This document shows positions 35,169 to 43,852 of a stretch of 54,443 bases of DNA, in pieces (the stretch's first letter is position 1; each line of letters begins with the position of its first letter). The position numbers and the translations under genes are program-made. The stretch spans positions 1 through 54,443 of the forward strand of contig JAAYBZ010000006.1 of NCBI GenBank assembly GCA_012744445.1, given 5' to 3'. The stretch is from Myxococcales bacterium. GTDB lineage: Bacteria > Myxococcota_A > Polyangia > Polyangiales > Houyiibacteriaceae. The notes below the pieces were generated by a model, which did not search any database, had not been told where the DNA came from, and saw only the letters and a program-made list of their open reading frames with translations.

Positions 35169-37145
35169 ATGACGCGTTCGCTTACCGTGTTCACCGTGGC
35201 CTCCGCCCTCGCGCTCGGCGCGTGCGGTGGAAGCTCCGACGAGCCCCGCACACCCGACCCCTCCACCTGCGCGGTCTACCTCTGGGAGCCCGGCGACCAC
35301 GAGTTCGAGACGTGGCCCTCGATGGAGTACCTCGTCGAAGATCCCTCGACGGCCACCGGCTACCGCTTCCACGTCGATCCCGACGAGTATCCGATCCTCG
35401 CGCGCTATCGGAACCACGCGAAGGTGGTGACCGAGCAGCTCCCGACGATCGACGGCTTCGGGATCAACGCCGCGGCGTGGGCCGAGTTCAGCCGCCCCTT
35501 CGAGCCCCTCGCGCTGCCCGTCTCCGACGGGACGGCGCACGTCGCGGATCCGGCGGGGCTCCTCGTCCTCCGCGAGGGCGGCGAGGCCGAGCTCTGGCCC
35601 GTCGAGATCAAGGCGATCGAGGACCACCGCGGCGACGCACGCCTCCTCCACGTCCTCCCGCTCTTCCCGCTCCCCGAGAAGTCGGACGTCGTCTTCTTCG
35701 TCACCAAGGGCGTGGAGAGCGCCACGGTGGACGGATGCGTCTCACCCTCCACCGGCGCGCGGAAGGCGCTCGAGCGGCCGAGCGAGCGTGACGCGGAGGC
35801 CATCGCGGCCCTCGTCGAGATCGGCGCGATCTCGGGTGCCGAGGACCTCGTCGTCCTCCAGCGCTTCGTCACGCAGAGCGTCTACGCCGAGTCGGCGGCG
35901 ATCGCGGCGGACATCGCCTCGCGCCCCGACGAGGACTTCACGCTCGAGATCGACGCGGAGAACGACTGCGAGACCTTCGCGTCGGTGCCGACCTACCGCT
36001 TCTGCACGGCGACGCTCCGCGCGGTGGACTACCGTGACGAGCTCGGCCACATCACGATGGACGAGAGCGGCGCGCCCGTCCGGCGCTCCGAGTACGACCT
36101 CTACGTCCAGATCTGGATCCCCTACGATCAGGGCGACGGGCCGCTCCCGCTCATCTTCTTCGGGCACGGCCTGAACGGGGACTCGCGAGGTCACGCCGGC
36201 TCCGTGCTGAGGTACGTGGCCGCGGCCGGGACCGACGTCGTGGTCGTGGGCGTGGACGCCGTCGAGCACGGCAACCACCCCGACCGCCGGAAGGACGGCA
36301 ACGAGCCGCTCTTCGACTTCTTCGCGATCGAATTCGGTGACGGTGGCCCGGGCGTCGACTCGCTGCGCCTCCGCGACAATTTCCGACAGTCGACCTTCGA
36401 CAAGCTCCAGGTCACGCGCGCCATCCTCGCCAACCCCGACCTCGACGGAGACGGCACCGTCGACGTCGACCTCGATCGCATGAGCTACGCCGGCGTCTCG
36501 CTCGGCGCGATCATGGGCGGCGAGCTCCTCGCGCTCACCGACACCTTCCAGGCCGGCATGCTCTCGATGCCCGGCGGGCGCGTCTCGGCGATCGTGAGCG
36601 ATCCGGAGAGCTCCTTCGGCGCGCTCCTCCCGGTCCTGCTCGGGCTCAACGTCGGCACCAACCGCCTCGAGGTCGAGAAGCTCTTCGCCGTGCTCCAGAC
36701 GGCGCTCGAACGGGGCGACGCGGCGAGCTTCGCGGCGCGCGTCCTCGAGGATCGCATCGATCCGGCGTCGACCGTTCCCGACGTGCTCGTGCTCGTGGCG
36801 ATCGGCGACGAGATCGTGCCCAACGCGGAGAACTACACCTTCGCCCGCGCCATGGGTCTCGAGATCGTGCCGCCTTCGCGCGCGCCCGTCACGGGCCTCC
36901 GCACGATGGACGTCGAGGTCGGCGCGCTCGTCTCGGGCAACGTCGCGGACGGCGCGGCGACGGCGGGCCTCATCCAGTTCGAGATGATCGAGACGCAGGG
37001 CGGCTCCATCACGCACGCCACGCACGGCAACCTCACCGAGTCCAAGCAGGCGGTGGAGGCGATCCTCCAGTTCTTCCGCTCGAATTGGGACGAAGGGATC
37101 GCGTCGATCGTCGATCCCTTCCAGGCGGTGCCGCTTCCCGACTGA
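35169..37145 (+). CDS. Lipoprotein alpha/beta hydrolase (lipase-like)
   Basis: The 658-residue protein has a lipobox LGAC (cysteine 19). The first 300 residues form an unassigned domain, partly strand-rich. The hydrolase part starts near residue 315, with the oxyanion-type motif GHGLNG (332-337), the nucleophile elbow GVSLG (S444) and a likely histidine in THATHGN (H616 or H619). An acidic residue in AIGDEIVP near 545 fits the triad. This layout resembles the large surface lipases of the VolA/Pla-1 type. Calcium-like DPDLDGDGTVDVD loops are present. It is monocistronic and convergent with its neighbour. Confidence 0.85.
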   Translation: MTRSLTVFTVASALALGACGGSSDEPRTPDPSTCAVYLWEPGDHEFETWPSMEYLVEDPSTATGYRFHVDPDEYPILARYRNHAKVVTEQLPTIDGFGINAAAWAEFSRPFEPLALPVSDGTAHVADPAGLLVLREGGEAELWPVEIKAIEDHRGDARLLHVLPLFPLPEKSDVVFFVTKGVESATVDGCVSPSTGARKALERPSERDAEAIAALVEIGAISGAEDLVVLQRFVTQSVYAESAAIAADIASRPDEDFTLEIDAENDCETFASVPTYRFCTATLRAVDYRDELGHITMDESGAPVRRSEYDLYVQIWIPYDQGDGPLPLIFFGHGLNGDSRGHAGSVLRYVAAAGTDVVVVGVDAVEHGNHPDRRKDGNEPLFDFFAIEFGDGGPGVDSLRLRDNFRQSTFDKLQVTRAILANPDLDGDGTVDVDLDRMSYAGVSLGAIMGGELLALTDTFQAGMLSMPGGRVSAIVSDPESSFGALLPVLLGLNVGTNRLEVEKLFAVLQTALERGDAASFAARVLEDRIDPASTVPDVLVLVAIGDEIVPNAENYTFARAMGLEIVPPSRAPVTGLRTMDVEVGALVSGNVADGAATAGLIQFEMIETQGGSITHATHGNLTESKQAVEAILQFFRSNWDEGIASIVDPFQAVPLPD

Positions 37146-37148
37146 GTC

Positions 37149-38396
37149 TCAGGCGGCCACGGCGGCGCGCGCCATGGGCAGGCCCTCGGCGATGGGCTCC
37201 GGACGCTCGAGCAGGAAGTACGTGGGCGTGGGGATCTTCGCCGGGCCGAGCTCGACGATGGAGTAGCCGAGGAGGAGGCTCGGATCGCCTTCGTTGACGG
37301 CGACGAGCGGATCGCGGAGGACGGCGGTGACGTCGGCGCCGTTCTCCCCGCGGCCGTAGTCGAGCATCAGGCCGGGGAAGCCCTCGCGGAGCCCCTTCGG
37401 CGTCTCGTCGCACGGGACGACCTCGAAGTATCCGAAGACGAACGGGGCGCCGCCCTTCGTCTTGGGGACGGGCGGCGCGTCGAGGCCGTTCTGCTCGAGC
37501 CGGACGTTGTAGCCCATGAGCCGGCCGCTCGAGGGATCACGGTAGAAGACCTTCTGGAACTTCTTCCACGTGATCGACTCGACGAGGCGCGGCTGGCCGA
37601 GGCTGATGCCGCGGTAGGCCATGCCCTCGAGATCGCGCGGGTCGATCGCGTGCCCGCGGTTCATCACCTCGTGGAGCTGCTCGCGATCGAAGGCGAGGAG
37701 ATCGTCGCGCGTGAGCGGCGCGTCCTTCAGGGCGGCGCGCGAAGGTGGCGGCAGGAGCCACGCGCGGAGCGTCTCGTCGAGGGTCTCGGGCTGCGACCTG
37801 CACCAGTCGAGATAGGCCGTGAAGCTGATGTCGGGATCGCGATCGTCGTCCGGGGAGAGCCGGAGCTCGCCGCGTTTGAAGGCGCGCACCGCCTCGAGGA
37901 GGTTCTCGTGGTAGCGCTCGAAGACGACGAGATCGCGCAGCCACTCGGCGCGCGGATCCTCGCCGGAGACGATGGCCTCGGCGCGGCGCTCCAGCTCGTC
38001 GAGCGCGCCCTCGTGCACCGCGAGGAGCTGGAGGTCGTAGACGAACTGGTGCCCGTCGTGGTGCGCGCCGAGGAGGTGACGGATGATGCGCTCCCGGGAG
38101 GAGGCGAGCCCGCTGAGATCGAGCGGCGCGATGGCCTTCTCGCGGAGCAAGAAGGGGAAGCGCAGGGCACGGTTCTCGAGGAGCCGCGCGCGCACCGTGC
38201 CTCGCGGCTCGAATTGCTTGCACGTGCCGACGGTCTCCGGACGGAAGACCACGCGGTGGAGCATCCGGAGCACGCCCTGGCAGATCTGCCAGGACGTGGG
38301 CGCGCGCTCCACGAACCCCGCCGCTTCCATCAGCGCCAGGTGTTCACGGACGCGCTCGGGCTTGGCGAGCAGCACCTTCTCGATCAGGGATTGCAT
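37149..38396 (-). CDS. Protein of unknown function, 415 residues
   Basis: No signal peptide or membrane helix is visible, so it is probably cytosolic. The N-terminal 200 residues are helical with several histidines (GAHHDGHQFVYDLQLLAVHE). The C-terminal 170 residues have a mixed fold with distinctive stretches (DLEGMAYRGISLG, WKKFQKVFYRD, RLMGYNVRLEQNG). These look like a conserved domain with lipid- or ligand-binding character, but I cannot name the family. It ends three bases after the lipase gene on the other strand. Neighbours give no clear hint. Confidence 0.75.
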   Translation of the reverse strand: MQSLIEKVLLAKPERVREHLALMEAAGFVERAPTSWQICQGVLRMLHRVVFRPETVGTCKQFEPRGTVRARLLENRALRFPFLLREKAIAPLDLSGLASSRERIIRHLLGAHHDGHQFVYDLQLLAVHEGALDELERRAEAIVSGEDPRAEWLRDLVVFERYHENLLEAVRAFKRGELRLSPDDDRDPDISFTAYLDWCRSQPETLDETLRAWLLPPPSRAALKDAPLTRDDLLAFDREQLHEVMNRGHAIDPRDLEGMAYRGISLGQPRLVESITWKKFQKVFYRDPSSGRLMGYNVRLEQNGLDAPPVPKTKGGAPFVFGYFEVVPCDETPKGLREGFPGLMLDYGRGENGADVTAVLRDPLVAVNEGDPSLLLGYSIVELGPAKIPTPTYFLLERPEPIAEGLPMARAAVAA

Positions 38397-38454
38397 CCCA
38401 TGAACTGTAACCGAATGGACGCGAAAACCCAGAGGAGCCGCTGCGTCGATTGAT

Positions 38455-38928
38455 CTAGATCGGCACGAGGGCGCAGTCGATCTTCTGGCGGATCTCCTCC
38501 GGCGAGTTGCGCGTGAAGTTCTTGCCGAGCTCTTGGCGGATGCAGCGACGCGTGGGCTCGCTCAGATGATCGCGGAGGAGGCCCAAGAAGGCCGGCGCCG
38601 CGATGAGCACGAGGCGATCGAATCTTCCTTCGGCGCGCGCGTGCTCGATCTGCTCCGCGAGGAAGCGCGCGAAGGCTTCTTGGTACTCCTGCTCGGCGTG
38701 TTCCTTGTAGAAGACGTGGGCTCCGCCGGTGATGCCCGCTCCCCGATCCCGGGCGCTCTTCTTGGTCCCGAACCTCCCTGGGGCGTCGCTATTGCGCTCC
38801 GTGCCCCGGAGGTGCCCGTCTGGATGCGTGAATGCTTCGATTTCTTCTAGGGGGCTCATCGGGGTCGCCATCTCGAAGAGGCGCGCGCGTGAGCTCTCCG
38901 CCACCAAGACCCACGTTTTTGCGGTCAT
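38455..38928 (-). CDS. Host attachment family protein
   Basis: The 157-residue protein matches the PF10116 family (annotated after Agrobacterium attachment to host cells): an N-terminal [14 protein letters not shown] strand-helix, the middle [13 protein letters not shown] region, and [21 protein letters not shown] followed by the C-terminal [14 protein letters not shown]. The fold is related to release-factor-like (baeRF) proteins. The biological role is poorly known, and in free-living bacteria the family name is probably misleading. The ATG at 38928 is chosen for the perfectly placed GGGAGG; the ATG at 38943 would add five residues. Confidence 0.87.
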   Translation of the reverse strand: MTAKTWVLVAESSRARLFEMATPMSPLEEIEAFTHPDGHLRGTERNSDAPGRFGTKKSARDRGAGITGGAHVFYKEHAEQEYQEAFARFLAEQIEHARAEGRFDRLVLIAAPAFLGLLRDHLSEPTRRCIRQELGKNFTRNSPEEIRQKIDCALVPI

Positions 38929-39076
38929 CGTCCCTCCCACCATCTTCGTCGAGCATGGGGTCCTCCGCGCGCGATGTAAACTCGTCCCCGCCGCGCGAAA
39001 TCGCTGTACGTCCGTCGTCGAGGGTGTAGGCTGGCCCGGCCGTTTCGCGCGGCGGAACGCCGATGGAGGTCAAGGA

Positions 39077-39841
39077 ATGAAGCTTTCGGGTAATTCTGCG
39101 GTGGTCAGCGGTGGTGGCTCGGGTCTCGGAGAAGCGACCGCGCGCGTCCTGGTCGAGGCCGGCGCCAAGGTCGTCCTCCTCGATCGCGACGGGGACCGCG
39201 CCGCGAAGGTCGCGGCGGAGCTCGGCGGCGCGGCCGTCGTCTGTCAGGGTGACGTCACCGATCCGGCGACCGTGTCCGAGGCCGTGAACCGCGCCCAGGC
39301 GCTCGCCCCCCTCCGCGTGGCCGTGAACTGCGCCGGCATCGGCATCGGGCAGAAGACCGTGGGCAAGGAGAACGTGCCCCACGATCTCGACGCCTTCCGC
39401 AAGGTCATCGAGGTGAACCTCATCGGCACCTTCAACGTGCTCCGGCTGGCCGCCGCCAAGATGGCGGAGAACGAGCCCGTCGAGGGCGAGCGCGGCGTCA
39501 TCGTGAACACGGCGTCGATCGCGGCGTTCGAGGGCCAGATCGGCCAGGTGGCCTATGCGGCCTCCAAGGGCGGCGTCGTGGGCCTCACGCTCCCGGCGGC
39601 GCGCGATCTCGCGCCGCTCCAGATCCGCGTCGTGACCATCGCGCCGGGTCTCTTCGACACCCCGCTCCTCGCCTCGCTCCCGGACAACGTGCGCGACGCG
39701 CTCAGCCGCACGGTGCCCAACCCCGCGCGGCTCGGCCGTCCCGAGGAGTACGGCCGCCTCGTCCGCCACATCGCCGAGAACGGCTACCTCAACGGCGAGG
39801 TCATCCGCATCGACGGCGCCCTCCGCATGCAGCCCCGCTGA
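39077..39841 (+). CDS. Short-chain dehydrogenase (3-hydroxyacyl-CoA dehydrogenase type 2-like)
   Basis: The 254-residue NAD(P)-dependent oxidoreductase has the Rossmann glycine motif [10 protein letters not shown], the NCAG strand, a serine in [11 protein letters not shown], and the catalytic YAASK. The 3' part ([16 protein letters not shown]) is typical of the HSD17B10-like group that oxidises 3-hydroxyacyl-CoA or steroids. Aspartate after the second strand (LLDRD) suggests NAD rather than NADP. The ATG at 39077 follows GAGGT at a proper distance. It is a single gene followed by a strong terminator. Confidence 0.93.
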   Translation: MKLSGNSAVVSGGGSGLGEATARVLVEAGAKVVLLDRDGDRAAKVAAELGGAAVVCQGDVTDPATVSEAVNRAQALAPLRVAVNCAGIGIGQKTVGKENVPHDLDAFRKVIEVNLIGTFNVLRLAAAKMAENEPVEGERGVIVNTASIAAFEGQIGQVAYAASKGGVVGLTLPAARDLAPLQIRVVTIAPGLFDTPLLASLPDNVRDALSRTVPNPARLGRPEEYGRLVRHIAENGYLNGEVIRIDGALRMQPR

Positions 39842-39860
39842 ACGGCGTGCCAGGACGCAG

Positions 39861-39899
39861 AAGAGCCATCGCCCCTGCGAGGGACGATGGCTCTTTTCT
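39861..39899 (+). terminator. Strong intrinsic terminator after the dehydrogenase gene
   Basis: A stem of 16 base pairs with one mismatch (39861-39876 with 39880-39895, loop GCG) is followed by TTCTTTCC. The outer arm AAGAGCCATCG pairs perfectly with CGATGGCTCTT. On the other strand the same hairpin could also end the convergent lipoprotein mRNA, as it lies 22 bases beyond that gene's stop. Confidence 0.9.
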
Positions 39900-39921
39900 T
39901 TCCGTCACGCGGGCGCGGCGA

Positions 39922-40419
39922 TCAGGGCGCGGCTTCTTCGGCCTCGGTGTCGGCCGGCTTGCGGACGGCGGCGCGGAGCTTCGCGGCGACGTCGGGCCCG
40001 AGCTCCTGCTTGATCCGCCGGCACTCCTCGCGGTTGTCGAGCGCGTGGCTCGGGCGGAGGCACTCCTGCGCCTCGGGCGGGAGCCCGTTGCAGACCTCGA
40101 GGAACTTCTCACGGTCGACGTCGATCGGCGCCTGATCCTGGCCGAGCGTCTTCATCAGGTTGTTGGAGAGGGAGATCTGCGCCGAGTAGGCGCGCTCGCA
40201 CACGGTGTCGCCCGTCTCGGCCTCCTTGGAGTCCTTTACGGCCTGCGTGATGGCGTCGACCACCTCCTTCATCGTCCGCTTGGGGCTTTCTCCGGCGGTC
40301 GACTCCGGCGCGGCGGGGGTCTCTTCGGCGTTGGGCTCGGCGGGGGTCGGCTCCTCCTTCTTGGAGCAGGCCGCGGCGCAGAGGGAGATCGTGAGGAAGA
40401 TGACGAAGCTTCGGCGCAT
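39922..40419 (-). CDS. Four-cysteine lipoprotein, paralogue A
   Basis: The 165-residue protein has a lipoprotein signal (cysteine 18 in LCAAAC) and an acidic, Pro/Glu-rich linker to about residue 45. A compact helical domain follows with cysteines 74, 110, 120 and 133. The pattern CERA...C-x9-C-x12-C matches the second lipoprotein at 41932-42480 exactly in the last two spacings (10 and 13), so these are paralogues. The cysteines likely form two disulphides. The function is unknown. It lies between the dehydrogenase terminator and the MYXO-CTERM protein gene, divergent from the latter. Confidence 0.82.
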   Translation of the reverse strand: MRRSFVIFLTISLCAAACSKKEEPTPAEPNAEETPAAPESTAGESPKRTMKEVVDAITQAVKDSKEAETGDTVCERAYSAQISLSNNLMKTLGQDQAPIDVDREKFLEVCNGLPPEAQECLRPSHALDNREECRRIKQELGPDVAAKLRAAVRKPADTEAEEAAP

Positions 40420-40524
40420 GGGGGGATTCTTTCGTGTCGAAGGCAGAGGCCATGCCTAACAGCCTCGCGCCCCGTTCACAATCCCCGACGCGAGACGCCG
40501 GAGCGTGGCATCATCCGGCGACCC

Positions 40525-41925
40525 ATGCGTCTTGTTTTCGTCCTGCTGTTCGCGACGATGTCCATCGTCCCCCTGCGCGCGCACGCCGACGTCTGCGCGG
40601 CGTCGAGCGTCGACTGCCAGGCGGGGGCCCTCGAGTTCGCCGATCGCTCCGGCCTCTTCGACGCCATCCGGTACGACACGGGCTTCCTCCCCCAGGGCTC
40701 CCCCTTCCAGATCCGCGCCGCGCTCTTCCTCGGCGCGGGGACGCACGTGGGGATGAGCGGATGGCTCGTCGCCGAGCATCCCCCCGCGGTCCAGCTCTCG
40801 GCCAAGGGTGATCCCGAGGGCGGCATGCTCGAGCTCGACTTCGGCTTCGAGGCCGTGCTCCAGGGCCGCCTCGACGTCCTCGGGATCGACGAGACCTTCA
40901 ACATCCCCATCCCGAACGTCCCGCGGGATCTCCGCTTCTACGCGCTCGAGCGCTTCGATCCCTTCTTGCTCGGGGCCGCGACGCCCGCCGACGTCGAGGA
41001 CACGATCCAGCGCTTCACGCTCGTCCAGATCGATCTCTTCGATCTCATCGCGCCGATCCCGGGCTTCGATGGAGGGCTCCGCGTCGACGTGGCGGGTCGC
41101 CTCGGCGCGAGCTACCGCGGCGCGCGCCTCGAGGTCGAGGGCGTGGGCGACTTCGACGACGACGCTGGGCTTCTCATGCTCCCGCCGCACCTCCCCGAGG
41201 GCTACGGCGCCTTCCGCGAGCTCCGCGTGATCAAGCACGGCGTGCTCCAGCACCGCGGCGCGCTCGACCTCTACCCGACGCTCTTCATCTCGATCTTCGG
41301 CGTCGAGGCCTTCGAGACCGACATCGCGAGCATCCCGGTGAACCTCGGCACGAACACCACCACGGTGAGGTTCGACCCCGCGCTCGTCCGGCTCCGCTTC
41401 GCCGACGTGCAGGCCGAGCCCTCGGCCCTCGACTTCGGGGAGCTCTTCGTCGGGCAGTCGACGGAGCGCTTCGTGCGCATCCAGAACGACGGTGAGGCGC
41501 CGCTCCGCTGGAGCCTGCCCGCGTCGATCGGCGGCTTCGCCGTGACGCGCACCGAAGGCGTCGTGGCCCCCGGCGCCGCGGTGAACGTGCGCGTGATCTT
41601 CGCGCCGAGCGTGGCGGGCGTCGACGAAGAGACGCTCGTGCTCTCGACGAACGATCCCGATCGGCCCGAGGTCTTCTTCGCGCTCGTCGGCGAGGCCCGT
41701 GCCACGCCGTCGCTCGACGGAGGCGTGGGCGACGGTGGCGTCGATCTCGACGGGGGTCTCGATCCCGACGGAGGCGACGGGGACGGAGGCGATTGGGAGT
41801 ACGATCGTCCGCTCGCCGGATGCGGCTGCGACGCGAGCTCGCGGGGTGCCTTCCCGCTCCTCGAGCTCGCGTTCCTCGCCGGCGCGCTCGCGCTCCATCG
41901 GCGACGCGCCGCGCGAAAGGTCTGA
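40525..41925 (+). CDS. MYXO-CTERM surface protein with choice-of-anchor-D-type domain
   Basis: The 466-residue protein has a signal peptide (LVFVLLFATMSIVPLRAHA), a large unassigned beta-rich N-terminal region, and an immunoglobulin-like domain from about residue 295. That domain matches the choice-of-anchor D type (LDFGELFVGQSTERFVRIQN, LSTNDPDRPEVFFALVGEA). An Asp/Gly repeat linker (DGGVGDGGVDLDGG) with calcium-like character follows. The end is a sorting tag: GCGC followed by a hydrophobic helix and RRRAARK, the MYXO-CTERM form. It should be delivered to the cell surface and processed there. The ATG at 40525 is the only start giving a signal peptide. Confidence 0.88.
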   Translation: MRLVFVLLFATMSIVPLRAHADVCAASSVDCQAGALEFADRSGLFDAIRYDTGFLPQGSPFQIRAALFLGAGTHVGMSGWLVAEHPPAVQLSAKGDPEGGMLELDFGFEAVLQGRLDVLGIDETFNIPIPNVPRDLRFYALERFDPFLLGAATPADVEDTIQRFTLVQIDLFDLIAPIPGFDGGLRVDVAGRLGASYRGARLEVEGVGDFDDDAGLLMLPPHLPEGYGAFRELRVIKHGVLQHRGALDLYPTLFISIFGVEAFETDIASIPVNLGTNTTTVRFDPALVRLRFADVQAEPSALDFGELFVGQSTERFVRIQNDGEAPLRWSLPASIGGFAVTRTEGVVAPGAAVNVRVIFAPSVAGVDEETLVLSTNDPDRPEVFFALVGEARATPSLDGGVGDGGVDLDGGLDPDGGDGDGGDWEYDRPLAGCGCDASSRGAFPLLELAFLAGALALHRRRAARKV

Positions 41926-41931
41926 GCGCGC

Positions 41932-42480
41932 TCAGTTGGAGCCGAGGAGCGCCTGGATGCGCTCGACGGTGCCGGGCGGGGCGGCGTCGATCACGGCGCT
42001 GCACTCGTCCTGGTGGGCTTGCGAGTAGCTGAGCACGATGCAGCGCTGGATCTCCACGTCGAAGCCCTCGCAGGTCTGGATGAACGCGGGGCCGTCGATC
42101 GGGCGCGCCGGCTCGCCGCGCTTCTCGGCCACGTGATCGACGAGGGCGCGCATCCCCGTGAGCGCGCGCTCGCAGTGCGAATCGCCGCGCTCGGCGTCGA
42201 TGCCGGCCTGGGTGGCCTCGGCGAGGAGCTTGAGCATGTTCTCGAGCTCGGTGCGGAAGCGATCGATGTCGGCCTGGGTCAGCGCCTCGACGTCGTCGGA
42301 GACCGTCGCGTCGATCTCGGCGGCGAAGTCCTCGGCTTCGGAGAGGGCGGAGCGCTCCTTCGGAGTCGACGCTCCTTCCTCGCCCTTGGCGGCGCAACCG
42401 TCCTCGCACCCGTCGCACGCGGCGAGGGAGAGCGAGAACACGACGAAGAAGAAGAGGGAAAGGCGGCGCGGCGTTCGCAT
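41932..42480 (-). CDS. Four-cysteine lipoprotein, paralogue B
   Basis: The 182-residue protein has a lipobox LAAC (cysteine 22), extra cysteines soon after (DGCEDGC), and a helical domain with CERA at 103-106 and cysteines 137, 147 and 160. Spacing between the last three cysteines (10 and 13) is the same as in the 39922-40419 protein, and both carry the same short motifs, so they belong to one family. The stop lies six bases from the end of the MYXO-CTERM gene on the other strand. Function is unknown; a role in the envelope with the surface protein is inferred from position. Confidence 0.82.
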   Translation of the reverse strand: MRTPRRLSLFFFVVFSLSLAACDGCEDGCAAKGEEGASTPKERSALSEAEDFAAEIDATVSDDVEALTQADIDRFRTELENMLKLLAEATQAGIDAERGDSHCERALTGMRALVDHVAEKRGEPARPIDGPAFIQTCEGFDVEIQRCIVLSYSQAHQDECSAVIDAAPPGTVERIQALLGSN

Positions 42481-42505
42481 CGTGGTTCTCCGGGGACGAG
42501 GTGGA

Positions 42506-43852
42506 TCACACCTCGAGGGTGAGCGAGGTGGGAAGGGCGTCGTGTGAGAATACGAGAACCTCGCGCGTATTAGGGAGGCGGGCGAGCTTCTTCTCGAGCG
42601 TGGACGCCTCGCCGACGACGACGAGGACGAGATCCTCCGCGGTCAGGCGCGAGGCGATCGCGTCGTTGATCGTGCGCGCGTCGACGGCTTGGACGAGCTC
42701 GACGTAGCGATCGTGGTGGGCGGCCGGGACGCCGAGCGTCTCCACCTCGAGGCGCGACTCGAGGCGCTTGCCCGAGGTCTCGAGCTCGAAGGCGTGGCCG
42801 CGGATGAGCGCCTCCTTGGCGGCGCGCGTCGCCTTCTCGGTCACGCCGCGCTCGACGAAGCGCTCGTAGAGCCGGAGCACGAGCTTGGCGCAGGGCGCGG
42901 CGTGCTCGCTCGACGGAAAGGTCTGCACGAGCATCGCGTCGCGGACCGGGCCCTGGCCGATCACCGAGCTCGCGCCGTACGAATAGCCGCGCTTGCTCCG
43001 CACTTCCTTTACGAGCGTGGAGACGAAGCCGCCGCCGAAGGCGTGGTTGCCCACCTGGAGCGGTACGGTGGCCGGATCGCCGATGCGGATGCCGCGCGAG
43101 CCGAGGACGAGCTGGCATTGCGTGCGGTCGGGTTTGTCCACGATGACCACGCGCAGGCCCTTCCGCGGGCGGTGCGAGGCGAGCTCACGCTTGGGAAGCG
43201 CCGTGCGGCCGAAGCCGCCGAAGGCCTCTTCGAGGACGTCGCGGTGCGCGCCCGCGGGCAGGGCGCCCGCGATCCCGATGGTGATGGAGCGCGTGCCTCG
43301 GACGAGGGCGTGCCGCTCCTCGAGGTGCTCGCGCCGCACGCGGGCGAGGGTCTCCGGCGTTCCGCCGAGCGCCTTGCCGTACGGGTGTCCGTGGAAGTAC
43401 ACGCCGTAGAAGGCGCGGTGCGCGAGGGCGCGATCGTCGTCGGCGAGCGACTCGACGCTCGCGATGAGGCGGCGCCGGGCGCGCTCGAGATCGGCCGAAC
43501 GGAAGGCGGGCTCGCTCAGCATCGCGCCGACGAGGCGGATGAAGGCGGGCGCGTGCCGCGCGAGCACGGCGCCGCGCACGCGGATGACGCGCTTGGAGGC
43601 GGTGATGCCGAGGCGCGCGCCGAGCGCATCGAGCTTCCCGGCGAGGGCGACCTCGCTCGTGCCGCGCGGGCCCGAGCGGAGCCCGCTCGCGTAGAGCCGC
43701 GAGAGGCCCTCGAGGCCGCTCGGATCGTCGAGCTTGCCGAGCCTCACGTCGATCGCGAGGTCGACGAGCGGGAGACGGTCGTCGCGCTCGACGAGCACGA
43801 GGACGCCGTTCGAGAGGCGGAAGGCTTCGCCCTTGGTCTTGGAGGTGCTCAT
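42506..43852 (-). CDS. M16-family peptidase-like protein, non-catalytic subunit
   Basis: The 448-residue protein has the M16 two-lobed fold but lacks the zinc motif H-x-x-E-H in the N-terminal lobe (the equivalent segment reads GLSRLYASG), so it should not be a peptidase itself. The second lobe contains the conserved RSKRGYSYGASS loop found in M16 partner subunits, which helps complete the active site of the catalytic partner. Its start overlaps the stop of the catalytic gene by four bases. The pair resembles the two-subunit M16B peptidases of bacteria and mitochondrial processing peptidase. Confidence 0.92.
   Translation of the reverse strand: MSTSKTKGEAFRLSNGVLVLVERDDRLPLVDLAIDVRLGKLDDPSGLEGLSRLYASGLRSGPRGTSEVALAGKLDALGARLGITASKRVIRVRGAVLARHAPAFIRLVGAMLSEPAFRSADLERARRRLIASVESLADDDRALAHRAFYGVYFHGHPYGKALGGTPETLARVRREHLEERHALVRGTRSITIGIAGALPAGAHRDVLEEAFGGFGRTALPKRELASHRPRKGLRVVIVDKPDRTQCQLVLGSRGIRIGDPATVPLQVGNHAFGGGFVSTLVKEVRSKRGYSYGASSVIGQGPVRDAMLVQTFPSSEHAAPCAKLVLRLYERFVERGVTEKATRAAKEALIRGHAFELETSGKRLESRLEVETLGVPAAHHDRYVELVQAVDARTINDAIASRLTAEDLVLVVVGEASTLEKKLARLPNTREVLVFSHDALPTSLTLEV

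Noticed and set aside
38455..38928. A host-adhesion or virulence role for the host attachment family protein
   Set aside because: The family name rests on one early observation; the protein is cytosolic by prediction and nothing in this window suggests host contact.
40525..41925. Reading the MYXO-CTERM protein as starting at the longer open frame from 39847
   Set aside because: The longer form would begin within the terminator and antisense to the lipoprotein gene and has no signal peptide; ATG 40525 gives a clear one.
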